From assembly GCA_004009845.1 (NCBI GenBank), contig RMBW01000025.1:186001-250000 (forward strand): a DNA stretch of 64,000 nucleotides. Reading direction: 5' to 3'. Within the stretch, counting starts at the first letter, position 1, and each line of letters begins with the position of its first letter. Both the position numbers and the translations under genes were made by a program. The notes beneath the pieces were generated by a model. The model was not told where the DNA came from. It ran no database searches and worked only from the letters and a program-made list of their open reading frames with translations. Shown here one piece after another: positions 11,801-24,419 of this stretch. Source of the stretch: Davidsoniella eucalypti. Taxonomy: Eukaryota > Ascomycota > Sordariomycetes > Microascales > Ceratocystidaceae.

Positions 11801-13503
11801 GGACTATCAACCTCCTGGTGTAGTAGCTACAAAAAATTGGATGAGATGCTGGGATATTATGATGTGAGTATAACTATTTTATCCAAAGTAGTTAGATGTA
11901 AGATTTATCAAATTACTATTCTTGTAACTGAGTATAACTATATCTCTCACAAAAAACAAAGCTGCTATGTATTATATCTAAGAGGCTTTGTCTTGGTTGC
12001 CTTGTAATCATTTGATAGGTCCATCCATACTGGACTGAATGATCAAATAGCAAAGAGCAGAAACTTGTTGTTTATACAATTCAAATTCGTGACAGAAACG
12101 GAAATTACCTCTTATACTCAGCCTAGTCATAGGCAGGAACAAATATTTGTAGGCTATATCTTTGTCAGTTTGTTTGTTTACGAAAGATTGTTATTCTCCA
12201 TCTACAGTCATCCTTGATTCGTAAAATCAACTATCTCGAGCAACAAGATTGACAACTTGGTTTCATCCTATAATCATAGTTTTCAGATACGCCTCTGAAA
12301 TCTGACCTGAAAGACACACAATATCAATTATTCAACAGCCATGGCATTTCCTGATTCTATGGCTATCCCTAAGGCCCCAGTAGCTTCTGGTGGCGGAGGT
12401 GATATATTTCCCATCACTTCTGATACAATGGTTCATACTTCCCCTACAACCCCACCACCAACACCGCAAGATACACTCCAACTAACTATTTATTTTGATG
12501 CCCCTTGCTACTAAAGGTCGCTTTCTCGGGGCGAAACTATTCCGCTATCTACCAGTGCCATTGCTGTGCCCACTTCGGATATACCACCTACGTCAAAATC
12601 GGTCAAGTCTGCAAAGTTTGTGGCTACGCCTGCTAAGAAGATGGAAATCGAGCCAAGAAGATAAAAGGCGACTTGAATAAGCCAGGAAAACTAGCTTCGG
12701 CATTGACAAGAAGACAATAAGCAACATGCCTATCACGGCTATTTTGCTGGTCGCCTCGGTTTTATATTCTGTCTTTGTCATTATCTTCGGCTTGGTTAGA
12801 ACCCTTTTCAGGAATCAGCTGACTTGAAGGAGGAAGATTAACAGACACCATGATTTGATTATCAATTCATAGTCTACTCCTCACTTTTTGTATAACTCCA
12901 AAAAAAAAGAGTATTTTTACCGTGAATTTAGCTGGAATTGTTCTGTGTATGGGTTAAGCTTAATCGGGTAAAGTACACTTTTTCCTGTGTAAGCCAACAT
13001 TACTCCCTAGTATGTACTTATATTTTTCCAAAAAAAAAACCAGTATCCTTTTTTTAGTCACGGAATGGCAGATATATGTATGTGACAAAAATGAGCAATA
13101 AAAAATGAATATTCATTGATAAATGAATACAAGCGATTTTTGCAAAAGAAAAAAAAAAAACCAGATACATAACCTTACAAAGTACATATTAAAAAAAAAC
13201 CCCAGAAAAGGAAAAAAAAGAACATCAAAACAGAAGTTGCCCCGGAAAAACTCCATGCTAAGCCGTAAGACCAAGCCTAATCTTCTAACCATCCTTTCCC
13301 CGAAGCCTATCGCATGTTCGTGAAACCTAATATCCGTGTTTGTTTTTTAACCCGCCTTCGTGTTCCATTTCCTCTATATCTGTCTCTGTTTTTCCTATTA
13401 AACCATGACTCCTTGTATGACTAGTAAACCGAAGAGTAAAACAAATAAATAAATAATAATAAAAAAAATAGACCGTAGACCGTATTCGCATATGTAATAC
13501 TCA
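8834..13503. other. AT-rich gene-poor spacer
   Basis: About 4.7 kb, strongly AT-rich, with frequent stop codons on both strands. It includes one likely spliced microgene (12341-12636), an orphan transmembrane-like minus frame at 9403-9579, and a 33 aa TM-like frame at 12726-12827. CAAA tandem repeats occur around 10285-10304. Nothing else is supported. Confidence 0.5.
12341..12636 (+). CDS. Probable small Cys-rich (zinc-ribbon-like) protein
   Basis: Proposed join of 12341-12430 and 12517-12636, 69 aa. The ATG has a strong context (ACAGCCATGG). The putative 86 bp intron has a GTTCAT donor (like the HIS5 donor GTTCGT), an ACTAAC branch site at 12481-12486 and an AAAG acceptor. Without splicing the frame stops at 12512. 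The second exon encodes 'YQCHCCAHFGYTTYVKIG' then 'CKVCGYAC' to the stop, so it has two Cys clusters like a short zinc ribbon. A different donor (12380, GTAGCT) would give the same second-exon frame. I do not recognise the family. The Cys spacing and splice signals support a gene; the alternative is a decayed remnant. Confidence 0.38.
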
Positions 13504-14862
13504 TTACGTAGAGCTTTGGAAAAAGTGTTAGCTGATTAAGCCTCAAGTTTTGCATGTTAAATTTGGGGGATATCATAGGCAGGTTACTTACTGGGTTACT
13601 TGGTACTGTAGACCACCGTTGGGCGTTGGCATCAGAGCGTAGACATACGCGCGGTGATTGTTCGAAACTGGGTTGGCATATGATGGGTGGACAACAGTGA
13701 CTTCGTGCTGATGCTGTTTCTGTTGCTGTTGCTGCGCCTGCTGTTGTTCTTGCTGTGACTGATGTTGTTGGTGGTGTTGCGGTGGCATTAAGGAGGGGGA
13801 CTGCAGATATTGAGTTTGTCTATTACTGTGACCCTCAGCTATAATTGCCTGTTGAGAGTCATGCATATACGTATCCTGCATCGACTGCTGGCTATAGGCC
13901 ATCGATCCCTTTTGTTCGACCCTGCTGGCATTTCCTGCCCAAACCTCACTTCTAGAGTCGGCAATGGAGCTGCTGGAGCCTGTGGCTGCTACATATCCAT
14001 TATTGCCGTTACCGGGAAAATATATGCGTGACGTGGTAGTGGATGACATGGAGTTTCCGGTGAAATATGCCACCTGCGAAGAGGTGTTGATATCTGTAGG
14101 ACTCGAGCCACTCATTCTTGTTTCGGTAGAGGTGACGGTAGTACTAGATTGCGTGGTTCGTCTATTCTTTTCGTAGTCCCAATGAAGCTCTGCCTGGTCA
14201 GTGCCGGCACGGCCCTGTTGACTATTGGATATATGATTGTGGGCTGGCATGGGAGCAGCTCGAGCTTGAGGTGACGCGGCCGAAGATTGATGGTTGAGAG
14301 ATGGGTTAGAGGCATTGTTGATGGCCGTGCTAGTAGGAGACATGTTACTCTTTTCTTCCCAGTCCCATCTAATCGTAGACTGTGGCGGCATTGGACTTGA
14401 TTGCGACGGTGTTGGGTGGCCTGAGCTTGACCGGGAAACCTGTCTCCGGTGGCCTCTAGAAGCCTGCCATGACCGACGTTGATCCGCGGGGCTGTTTGCT
14501 GATGGAAAGCTGGTGCTGACTGCACCAACATTGCTAGGATGAAGACCACGAGGCCGTGGACGGGATTCCTTATGGACAGGAGACCGAGAAACAACAGGCG
14601 GTAGGCTGGTGGTCGGCGGGTTGGAGGTAGAGCTGGGGCTTAGCCCTTCGCCATTCAGTAGCTTGTCAATGATGGGTAGGCGAATTGGCGCGGAATGGCG
14701 GCGGCTCTGGCCACAGCACTGGTCAATGAGAAAATCACGATGCTCGAGTCTTGTCGTCATTTCCCAAGGCCGACTTGGTGGTATGCGGTAGGGAATGTTG
14801 GGGAGGGCGGAGGGCCGACGCTCATGACGGCGGGTTGATGGATCAGGGAGCCCTCGAGCCAT
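13504..14862 (-). CDS. Unknown low-complexity Ser/Gln-rich protein
   Basis: One long minus-strand frame starts at the ATG at 14862. A GTAAGT donor sits exactly at its end, and a downstream CTAAC...CCAAAG acceptor gives a tiny last exon (13504-13513; main exon 13592-14862), changing the C-terminus from VTQ to VTHST and giving 426 aa. Unspliced, it stops at 13588 (424 aa). The N-terminus ('LPNIPYRIPPSRPWEMTT', then a Cys-Cys pair near residue 50) is the most conserved-looking part. The middle is Ser/Thr/Pro/Asn rich with two related 'RWDWEEK'/'HWDYEKN' motifs near residues 168 and 226. The C-terminal part has polyQ/QH runs followed by an ordered-looking tail 'HRAYVYALMPTPNGGLQY'. It could be a regulatory protein; no domain was recognised. 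The very long upstream region fits a regulator with a long leader. Confidence 0.65.
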
Positions 14863-17800
14863 TATAGAGATTGTTGTTGTTGTTGAAAGAAAAATGTAGG
14901 CGAGTCAAGAGGTGATGTTGGGTAAGAGAGTAATAGAGACACTTGGTGAGGCACCATGGAGCGTAGTATAAAGAAGAAAGGTTTGGGGCGGAATAGAGAC
15001 GCAGATATAGAAACAAATATATAGGGGAAACCAGGAGAAGAGAACGGTTCCTGGAAATGATAGCAGAGTGATGTAAAAGTGACCGGAGAGAGACCTTTGT
15101 ATATATGTATACAGACATGTATAGTTATAGGTACAGGATCAATATGACAGAGTTCGCTAACAGAGTGTGTCTTACAACGAAGGATGATAATACAGCCTCT
15201 GAACGACTCGATAAGAAACTTGAGAAGGGAAGGGTGCGGAACACGAGAGCCTCATGCGAGCGCTAGCACTAATAAAAGAATGCTAATAAAAGAAGAGTCT
15301 AGACAACAGACTCGTGAATTGGGAAGTAGAAATTTGGGGATTCGACTTGTCCCCTTCTCCCTAGCGAGGACAAGGCACAAATCAAGCTCAAGTCATAAAA
15401 TGGCCTATGTGATACTACATGTATGTACAGATAGGTGGGAGGCTCGCGTAACGTAGAGCAAGAAAAAAAAAATCTATATATAATCCCGACGGCTATGTAC
15501 ACATGTGTATCTGTAGACTAGGTGGAAGTTAAATGGTACATATTTAACGACATGTGCAATGGCATGTGTATACCAAGTACAGTTAGAGAGGGGCGTGGTG
15601 ATATCAAGGGAATCAAGAGGACGGAACGCAGTCTGAAGGCGTAGATGCTACCAGACGTGGCACTTCAGATAATCGGCGTTACTACGATTGATTATTATCA
15701 TAATAGCCAAGGCCTAACGGTAGCAACGTCAAGTATCTTGGATGAACAGTAGACTTTCGACAGTACATGGTCTATATTGAGTCGGCCGAGAGGGATGCGG
15801 AGGAGACTCAGGAGCTAATATGGCCAATATGAAGGACAGAGGAGAATTAAAAAAACAAGATAAAAAGAACGAGAACCTAGAAGAAGCGACAGAGTAAGAA
15901 AAACAAGCGAAATGTGAGAGGTCAAGTGAGGGTTCGGCCAAAAAGCAACAAAAGAATGTACATAAGCAGTTCACGATAAGAACAAGGCGAGAACGAGTAG
16001 AGCTGAAACGGCAATCAAGGCAATAGTATTTTTATTGGCTTGGTGGCTTGCTAGGTAGACTACGGAATATGTCTGTAAATGTGTAGCAGTAACGAGAAGG
16101 CAGGGATGGAGAGATCGCTAGATGTACAAAGAAAACAAACAAACAAAAGCAAGCATTGCTGCTGCTAGCTCTTTTGGTGCTGTGATCTTGATGTGATAGA
16201 GGACGAGGGGGGGTCACTGTAGAAGGTATTGTGATATATGACAGATCACAATCTGCACCTGGGAAGATAAAAAACCTGTTCAAAAGTGATAACTCAGCAC
16301 TAGCTCGAGCTAATTGGATGGCCGGAATATGGTGCATGTGGGCTATAGGATGCGTGCTAATGCAGCGGCTTTGATCTGGATGGTCGCCGTAGCAGCGAGT
16401 CGTACTAGGAAGCGAGAGGAATAGAAGTCATATGCCATGCTACTATTGTATTATTGTACAAGCAATATGACAGTGATATCGACTACTGAAGTTGCTGCCA
16501 TGATTAGCGTAAAAGGTACGATGTTGCCGAAGACGAGGCAGGTGGCCCCAACGCCGTAAATGGATTGCTTTGTTTCCGGCATACACTTGGAGCTGTACAT
16601 ACAAATCGCCCGAGACCAGGATGGGCAGGGTAGAAAAAAAGATAGGAAAAAGGACGGGAAAATGCCATGTCGATTTGACTTCCATAGAGGGAGATGTCGC
16701 TCTCGCCAGTTGAAAACAAACGAAATATCGTGGCCTGTTTTTCCGTCGTAATTTCTCGTTCAAAGCAAGGGAAACCTCTCGGTGATTACTAAGGAAGACT
16801 GAAAAACAACACACATGTATATGTCAGCTGTGGGCGCCACAAAGCCAGAGTAATTGCACAGTACGGTAATCGTACGCGAAAACCCCTAGGCAGTGGCCAG
16901 AAAAGGCGGCTTTAAAAAGGAAAGCAGCTCAAGCTCAAGGGATGGAAAACACTGTTATTTCCCTTTCTGCCTGTTTGAAAATCTGTCTCCAGAATCGCCA
17001 TCGTCGTCACGCCCAAGACATCATCATCGTGTTTTTAGTTCTCAGACTTTGTTTTCCCCATGCAGAACTGGCCTAGGGATGCCTGTAAACAAGCTTGGTA
17101 GCGCTATTTTGTTCCACTCTAGCACGGTTGAATCAGCTTCCTGTCTCTGGTGACAGAGTCAGACCGGGAACTCAGAATAGGAACAGATCGGGTATCATAT
17201 TGTGCCGTCTTGGTCACTTTACGACTCTTTTTTGTTTCCCGTTTCAGAGTCTAGCTTGTCACACGACCTACAAATATGTACTTCCTCCGTCTACACCCGG
17301 AGCTGGTGGCACGCGGCACAGTTCGGGCTAACTGCTCGAAGTGAAGCGAGGGCGCCTAGAGGCACTAGCATTATCATTACAGCGACGTGTGTGCTGATGT
17401 GTAGAAGCACATCCAATCCTGTTGTCTTTGAGCTTAGAGATCACTGTTGCTCAATTGCCTACTACAATAACTGTATCTTTTGAATACATGGGATTATGCT
17501 AGCCATGAATCGTATGTGAAAGCCACATTGCAAATCGCGATAGTAATAGTATCTGTGCTATCAGCAGCAGGACCATTACAGAGCCTGCTGAGCAGCCAAG
17601 TCTTCCCACGGTAGCATCGACACACTCCTACGAATGTCGAATGCTAAGAATCATAATCAAGCATCCCATGGGGTTTCATGGGTGGATGGTAGGACGGCGG
17701 GGTAGCTTGTTGCTCTGTTGGCCGGGGAGGGGTGCCATCAATAGGCTGGCTTAGGCTCCTAGCGCAGTGATCTTGCTTTTCTACTGAGGGCACGGATACA

Positions 17801-20800
17801 ATATTGGCTCTTCACAGGTCCGCTTTGTGTCACCAGATACGCCCGAACGTCCGGCCTGAAAACCGAAGCATTAAGTCATAGATCGCCGTGTCTTGGTCCG
17901 TCCAGGCTGCAAAGGCAAGACCACTTCCAGGGAGAGAAAAACAAGCCATCACACAACCAAAGGCAGCCCTCCGACTGAGAGAGACAAGGTGTTGCCCTCA
18001 AGGATCTTAACAAGAGAAGCCAAAGGAGAACATAGAAGCAACGCAGTCAACGAGAGAAAAGAAAGTACATAGGACGGGGTGGCCTAATTGATGTGGTGTT
18101 CATGATTTACTTGTGGGTTCGGGAACTTTAACGTCCGACAGTGCCATCCCGACTAAAAGAAAAGATCCGGGTTGGAACAGTGTCTAGGATCAGGCCTCGA
18201 AGACACATCAAGATAGGATTGCTAGGCGATAGAAGATGGTTTGCTGGCTAGTCATGGCCCTCGCAGTTCAATATTCCCTTCGGAATCTCATTTTGTCGTT
18301 TAGTCTCCCAATGTCAGCTCCTTAAGTTTACTTTCCGAAGGGAAATGCAAGAGAGCAGAAGAGGAAAGGCAAGTCTGCAAATATGAATTCTCTCTTGGCG
18401 TCTAGACAGGGTAGGCCTAGCTAGCCCTGCCACCTATGTAGCTAAGCAGAGAGAGATGATAGTTGTTACATGTATATATGTATGTGTGTACTTATATACT
18501 TACGTCTGGATGGGCCAGGGTAGGGATGTAGCACTGCCTAGAATGGTCACTATTATGTGATACGATACAGTGATCAATGATGTATGCCTGCACAGACACA
18601 TCACACACAGTCTCTCCTCTTTATTCCCCTAATGCCACTACTATCGCACTGATTGATCGCAATATCAAGGCAAAAAAACAAACAAGCGTCAGCGGGCTCG
18701 ATGATGGCTGCGTCATACCCCTCCCTCTTCGTTTCGTTTCTATCTTCTTTACCCACCCAATGTCATATTCACTTGCTAGCTCTAGATAGCTTGCTTACTA
18801 TCGGCGCCATCGAAACCTAGTACAATGTGATGGATCAGAACAGACTCATTATATCTGTATAGTAATCTACACACATCACGTTCTCTTTGATAAGCATCGC
18901 CTTGTTTCAGTTCACAGTTAGTTTGGCACACCATTAATGACTTGCTTCTTCTGGCCACCGCCTTTTTTTCCTCCTGGAACTCCTTGCAGTGTCTCTATCA
19001 AAAGGCCTGCAATCGAAACACGGAATCATGATTGATACCCAACTCTTGCCTCTTCTTGATGCTCATTCTGTGTTGTTTGTGTGATATTGACATGGAATTG
19101 TTGTGTATGTTTTTTTCCGTCTTGGAAGTACTTGTGTAAAGCTTGATTTCATTATATATTTTGCGTGTCTCAATCCTCTGCTCCCTCTCGTCCATTTTGC
19201 TGTGACTTGGTGATGTCTTGGCTTCCACTGTAACCCAAAAAGGCAATCACCGCAAGGCCAATATTTGTAGCACTCTGTAATAAAAAAAGAATTAAAATAA
19301 AATTTAAAAAAAACCCGGCATTTGATGTGCCCAGCCCAGGCCTCGCTTCTTTTGTTGGCCACGAAGCGTGGAGCATAGCTCGGCTTTAAGTAAACACAAG
19401 TCCAACAACGAAGCCGGCCACCAGAAACCTGTGTCTTCGTTCTCCCTTGCCTCCCGTTGCTAATTCGCCGCTTATTTTTCTTGGGGTTGGGCTTGGAAAA
19501 CAGTCTAGCGTCTTCTTTTTGTCTTGCATGTTGCCATTTGGCTCTGCAGGAATGCCCTTCTCTTACACCCCGTTTGTTCTTTTGTAATCAATTTGTCTTG
19601 CACAATCGCTCTTGTGCTCAATTGTGGTGCTGCGCGCATATCGATCTCTGGGTAACAGCCCAACTTCAAGAAACAGGAAAGACACCGAACACATCAGACA
19701 AATCATGAAGCACACTCTGTCTGTAGACTTATCATTCGTCTTAAGAAATCATGCAAAGGTATCTTCGCACTATGACGCTAGCTGAATCAGAAGTAAGGAA
19801 GCCTCTTCTAGCTCAGCCTAGCTCCCTCCCCAGTCGCGTGTCTCAGGAGCTTGGTTTATATAGTATGTATAGACCGCCTGTACTAGTTCCTTTCTCCGAA
19901 GCCCCAGTCATGATACATACAATACAGACTTGCTTGCTTCCTTTTTGTTTCTTGTTTTGTTTTCTAATTATTCAAGCTGAGAGGACCCCCCCTCCATTCC
20001 TATTCTTGTCCATGCAACATATATCACTATACCGCCGATTATTTTCCTTATTCGGCTCCGTACAGACTCTATTACGGATTTGAAATGCCTGGCCAGCTGT
20101 GGCTAAAATCATATATAGATATTTGCTTTTGTCAGGCTTTCGTCTGTTTCCTTTTAGTTACTCGTCGTATTATTTGTGCATTCATGTATTGTTAAGACGC
20201 AAACTAGAGTTTAGTGTTGCACTTTTCTTCTAGCCGAACGTCACCTTAAAGATGCCAAAGTACAGTCACATAGAGACATGTGAATACTTCTTTTAGTTAG
20301 TTATACTTATTTGTTATGGTGAGTATATCTGTATGATGTACTGCTTTTACGTATACTTGCCGTTGAGCATCAGTATGTATCTACATGTAGCTCAAGCCAC
20401 CGTAAAGCCCAAGTAGCCATCACAGAGCTGATAGCCCAACTTGGACATCTGGGCCGAGGTAAGATCATCAGCTATGCCCACTAGCTGCTTTCTCTTAGAC
20501 ATTCCCAACTAGGCACAGGTGGTATGCTTGTACTAGGTCTTGCTTAGACTTCTTAATTATTGAGGAAAGAAAACAGCAATCATCGTTATAGATACCATGT
20601 AACATTGTTTCCAAGGAATCCTATAATATTCGTTATATATCTCACAGTCCGTAAAGACCGAGGCTATTGCCGGTTGATCAGTTAACAATCTGAAAGAGCG
20701 AGTGGTGATAAAGAATAAAAGAAGAATATTATAATATTATACTGACCTGTCAACTAGTACGCGAGTCTAATATCCCAAAGTAATGGGTCAGCATGACGTA

Positions 20801-21398
20801 CCAACACTAATGCTAATGCAGAGTTCCTCTTTTGATTGCTCAACTTTATGTTGCCTCCTTTTCTCTCCTGTAATATATCAAGCTATGGGATCAACGATGG
20901 AGGATGATGGATGCTGCGCGGTTACGGCCATGGTTTATGAGTTGTCGTCGCCATTCAAGGCTGCTGTTTGGCTTTGGGTCTGGACCAGTGTTTTCAGAGC
21001 CCAACATGACTTGTCAGTCTTACGTCTATTTATCAGACCAGTTTTTGCTGCATATACAGATGTATTGGTGCTTGTGCGTGGCATGTTACTTTTGGCCCGA
21101 GATGACAGGAAGATTCTGTTGTGATTCGCTAGTATATGGTATATGGTATATGGTATATGGATTAAGGATGTAGAAATAAGGGGAGGGAACAAAAATGAAA
21201 ACACGGCTTAGTTATGTCGAGTCCAAATGTGTCAAGACGCCTGCCAAAGAGTGAAAGCCATGATAGTGAAAATCGTAAAAGTATAGAGGGAGGATAAGAA
21301 ACGTCCTGCGCCTAGTAGAAAGATCAACGATGATCTTTAACAAGAGAACAAGAAACAGAATAAGATACACGTGGTGCGTAGTACGTAGGATATGCTGC
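14863..21398. other. Gene-poor region of about 6.5 kb
   Basis: No frame with family features was found on either strand. It lies upstream of the minus-strand Q/S-rich gene and downstream of PSF2. The part nearest 14863 may be a long 5' leader with short uORFs. Simple repeats occur (AAAC runs at 16133-16145, a 7 bp tandem at 21132-21159). Non-coding RNA cannot be excluded. Confidence 0.45.
21132..21159. repeat. 7 bp tandem repeat (GTATATG)x4
   Basis: Four perfect copies of GTATATG in direct tandem. Simple microsatellite in non-coding DNA. Confidence 0.9.
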
Positions 21399-22287
21399 TC
21401 AGAGCCCCATATCATCGTCCATATCTTCATCTTGCTCTTCATCTTCGCCTTGGCCGGCTACTCTACGGCTCATCTCGACCGTCGTACCCAGCTTACGAAT
21501 ACCGTCCAGCATAGTGATGACGATACCTCTATTCTCCGCCAACTCCATCGCGCCCACACCACGCAAACTCATCACACCGCCAATCGACCCGCGTGCCAGC
21601 TCCTCTGCCGACACACTGCTACGCATCTTAGCCGCGCGCACCTCTTGCAGGTCCTTCAATAGACTACGAACCTCCAACACCGACGGGAAGTCATCGCTTG
21701 CGTGCCCCAGAAGCATCTCGGCTAGCTCCATCCAGTGATACGGCAGCGCGCCAGATGGCGACTGGGCCGTGTTCGACGGTAAGAACGGCGCCGAGAGTGC
21801 CACGGCCCGGTCGCTGTGGTTCACGAGCTTGGCGCCACCACGGCCATCACCGCGGGAGGGCGCCGCGGGAGGCGGAGCAAAGGCCTGTGTGTCCACGCTA
21901 GTCTCGTAGTGTACGACTTGGGCTAGCGAGTCGGGGTGCATCCAAGCCGGCGGAACAATGTTAGCACGTCGCTGTTTCTTTAACAACAAGGCAAGCCAGA
22001 GTGGAATGTCGGCACGGTGTGGTGGCCGTAGAACTGGGGTGGCGCCCTATAGAAGAGCCACAAAAAGGCTGTGTTAGCAAGGCTGAACTAGCCGCAATCT
22101 TGATGATTAAGAACGATCGCTCCAAACGCTACCACAAATCAAGATGAAGCGTAAAAAAACGAGTGACACGTACACTAAGTAGGGCGATGCTGTCAAGCCT
22201 TTGACGGGGAACGACAGTCACAAGCTCCATTTCACAGGTAAAAGCAACTTCGGCGGCGGTGAGGCCACGCGGTAATGGAAGCGCCAT
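21399..22287 (-). CDS. PSF2: GINS complex subunit Psf2
   Basis: Subunit of the GINS tetramer (Sld5-Psf1-Psf2-Psf3), which activates the Mcm2-7 helicase with Cdc45 at replication forks. Exons 22287-22174 and 22046-21399 encode 253 aa; the 127 bp intron has GTACGT, GCTAAC and TATAG. The N-terminus '[20 protein letters not shown]' and following '[20 protein letters not shown]' are typical of Psf2, as are '[16 protein letters not shown]' (about residue 58) and the helical '[17 protein letters not shown]' / '[18 protein letters not shown]' segments. The acidic C-terminal tail is usual in fungi. An Ala/Pro/Gly-rich insert (about residues 85-110) is lineage-specific. Start codon fixed by the family N-terminus. 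Confidence 0.95.
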
Positions 22288-22614
22288 ATTATAGATTTTG
22301 ACTCAAGACCAACTTTATATTTCTGCGTTATTTTGCGTATTTCAGCACATTTAAAGGTTCGTTGGAACCGTGAAAGGGATCGCATATCGCGACTTAGGTC
22401 TTGTTGGCACATCTGGTGGGGTTTCGGTGAGTCTCGGTGTGCCTCGGTCAGCGAGCCACTACTGGTATACCCTAGTATATCTATTAACCCTACTTAATAC
22501 CTTGAACTAGACTTTGAGTTGTGAAATTATTATATTTTCTTCTGATCATTATACGTATTCACGAGATAGACATGAATTCATGCCTTCTGATTGCCCCACT
22601 ATCCCTTTAGTTAC
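22288..22614. other. Spacer between permease 3' end and PSF2 start
   Basis: 327 bp between two minus-strand genes. It must hold the PSF2 promoter and the permease 3' UTR. No further feature seen. Confidence 0.5.
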
Positions 22615-24419
22615 TTAAACATATGCATTGTCCTTGACATCCGGTGACTTCTCGTCAAACTTCCTTTGATTAGAACTGTCATCAGCATAAGCCTCGGATT
22701 CAATAGTGGCACTGAAGTCATCCACGTCGACTTTAACCTCCATCCAGTGAGTGCTGCAGGCCGGAATCGGGAAGAAGTGGCAAAGAGTCCAGTACATGCT
22801 GCCCGACACGATGAATCCAGCAAAGAAGTTGAGGTTGTAGATATACGTAGCACCAATAGGCACGTCCCGGCCAATAGCACCGGCAAAGCCAACAACATTA
22901 ATCAAGATACCTGATATGTAAGCAGCATAGGCACGCCAATGAACACCGCAGCTGAAGTAGTACGGGCCGATCTTTCTATCACTGTACAGTTCCTTGAGTT
23001 CTAGGTAACCCTTGCGGACAGCATAGTAATCGCAGATGATGACTCCAGCAATCGAGCTGAGGAACACACTGTAGGCGCTCAAATATGTGGTAAACTGATT
23101 TGAAGACTTGAGTAACGAGTACGGGCACATGGCCAGACCAACAATGGCACAGATATAGCCACCGCGGCGGATCGTGAGATAGCGAGGGAGCAGAGCGGTC
23201 ATGTCAGTACCAGCCGAGACAGAGTTTGCAGCGATGTTAGTACCGAGCTGAGCCAAAGCAAACGCTGCGGCAATCACAAACACACCGAACCGCTCAGCCG
23301 AGCCGCCATCGTCCAAGAAGCGTTCGAGCAGATCGAGAGGGTCCCAGATCTGGTCACCGTAAATGACGGTGCAACTAGATGACACGATGATGCCGATGAA
23401 TGACGTGATGCCGAAGCCGATGGGAATCGAAAACAGCTGAGGCCACAGTGCTGCGTTGGGACTAGTGGCAAAACGTGTGAAATCGGGATCGTTGACGATC
23501 AGAGTGGCAAAGTTGGCAATCGATGACATGACGCCAGTGACGATCTGCCAAGCAAGACGACTGCCGTGAAGAGAGGCCGGCTGGTGGATGATGGGGCCGA
23601 TACCACCAGCTCGTACGATAGCCCAGATCATGAAAGCGATGCCGGCGCAGGGCACGAAGAAGGCCTTGACCGTGAACAAGTGGCGGACCTTTTGCACGGG
23701 GAACCAGATAGCGATCAACGAAACGGCCCAGAAGATGAAGAAAGAGGCGTAATGCGCGGTGTCAGTACCAGAGCTAGCTGAGAAAGTGTTCGGGATCTTG
23801 TCCTTATCCCACGACTTCCAGATCGCACGGATCATGAGATATACGCAGTTCCCGCCTAGGTAAGCCTGGACACCGTACCAGATACATGCTATAGAGGAAC
23901 GCTAAAGTTAGCTATATATGGTGGATGTAAGGTGATAACCTCGATAACTTACCCATAGCGGCGCGGTTGAATACCGGCCACAAACTTCCCCAGATTCCGA
24001 ACGATGAACGGGCAACTACAGGAAAGCCAATGTGATATATGGCGCCAATGCGGCCTGTCAAGCAAATAAAGCATGCAGCAATTGCATAACCAAACCACAC
24101 ACAGAGCCAGGATTGCCACCAGGAAAGACCGGCCACGATCATGGACGATGAAATCATCCATGTGTTGATGTTGAACGAGTCAGCAATCCAAAATCCGACA
24201 AAGTTCCACGGACCCCATTGCCGGCGTGCTTCTTCTACAGGTTTTAAATCGTGGTTGATGAGCTAGAGTAAAGAAAGAAGTTAGTTATAAGATGTAAATT
24301 AGGGTTAGGGTGTTATATATATAAAATGTATGTACCATCAGCTGTGTCGTTGTGAGGCCGGGCTCCGACTTGACCTCGATTTTCGAGGTCAAGTCTCTAA
24401 TTTTGGATGTGATCGCCAT
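22615..24419 (-). CDS. NCS1-family nucleobase permease (uracil/allantoin type)
   Basis: Plasma-membrane proton symporter of the NCS1 family (Fur4/Dal4/FurD group). Three exons, 24419-24336, 24262-23953 and 23888-22615, encode 555 aa; introns are 73 and 64 bp, with GTACAT/CTAG and GTAAGT/CTAAC/TATAG. Landmarks are the N-terminal 'LINHDLKPVEEARRQWGPWN' and 'FWIADSFNINTW' in TM1, 'GFPVVARSSFGIWGSLWPVF', 'ACIWYGVQAYLGGN', 'NDPDFTRFA' and 'LGTNIAANSVSAGTDMTALL'. About twelve membrane segments are visible. The C-terminal cytoplasmic tail is acidic and Ser rich, with lysines suitable for Rsp5-type ubiquitination. Substrate (uracil, allantoin, uridine or other) cannot be decided from sequence alone. 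Three AGATAA GATA-factor sites lie within 500 bp upstream. Confidence 0.9.

Noticed and set aside
12341..12514. 57 aa unspliced frame with a Pro/Thr-rich end
   Set aside because: The spliced alternative yields a Cys-patterned second exon with a good branch site. The unspliced form may still be translated from retained transcripts.
20783..21124. 113 aa plus-strand frame with hydrophobic stretches
   Set aside because: No family resemblance, poor start context and AT-rich flanks. Not enough for a gene.
22611..22898. 95 aa minus frame within the permease
   Set aside because: Out-of-frame shadow of the permease last exon.
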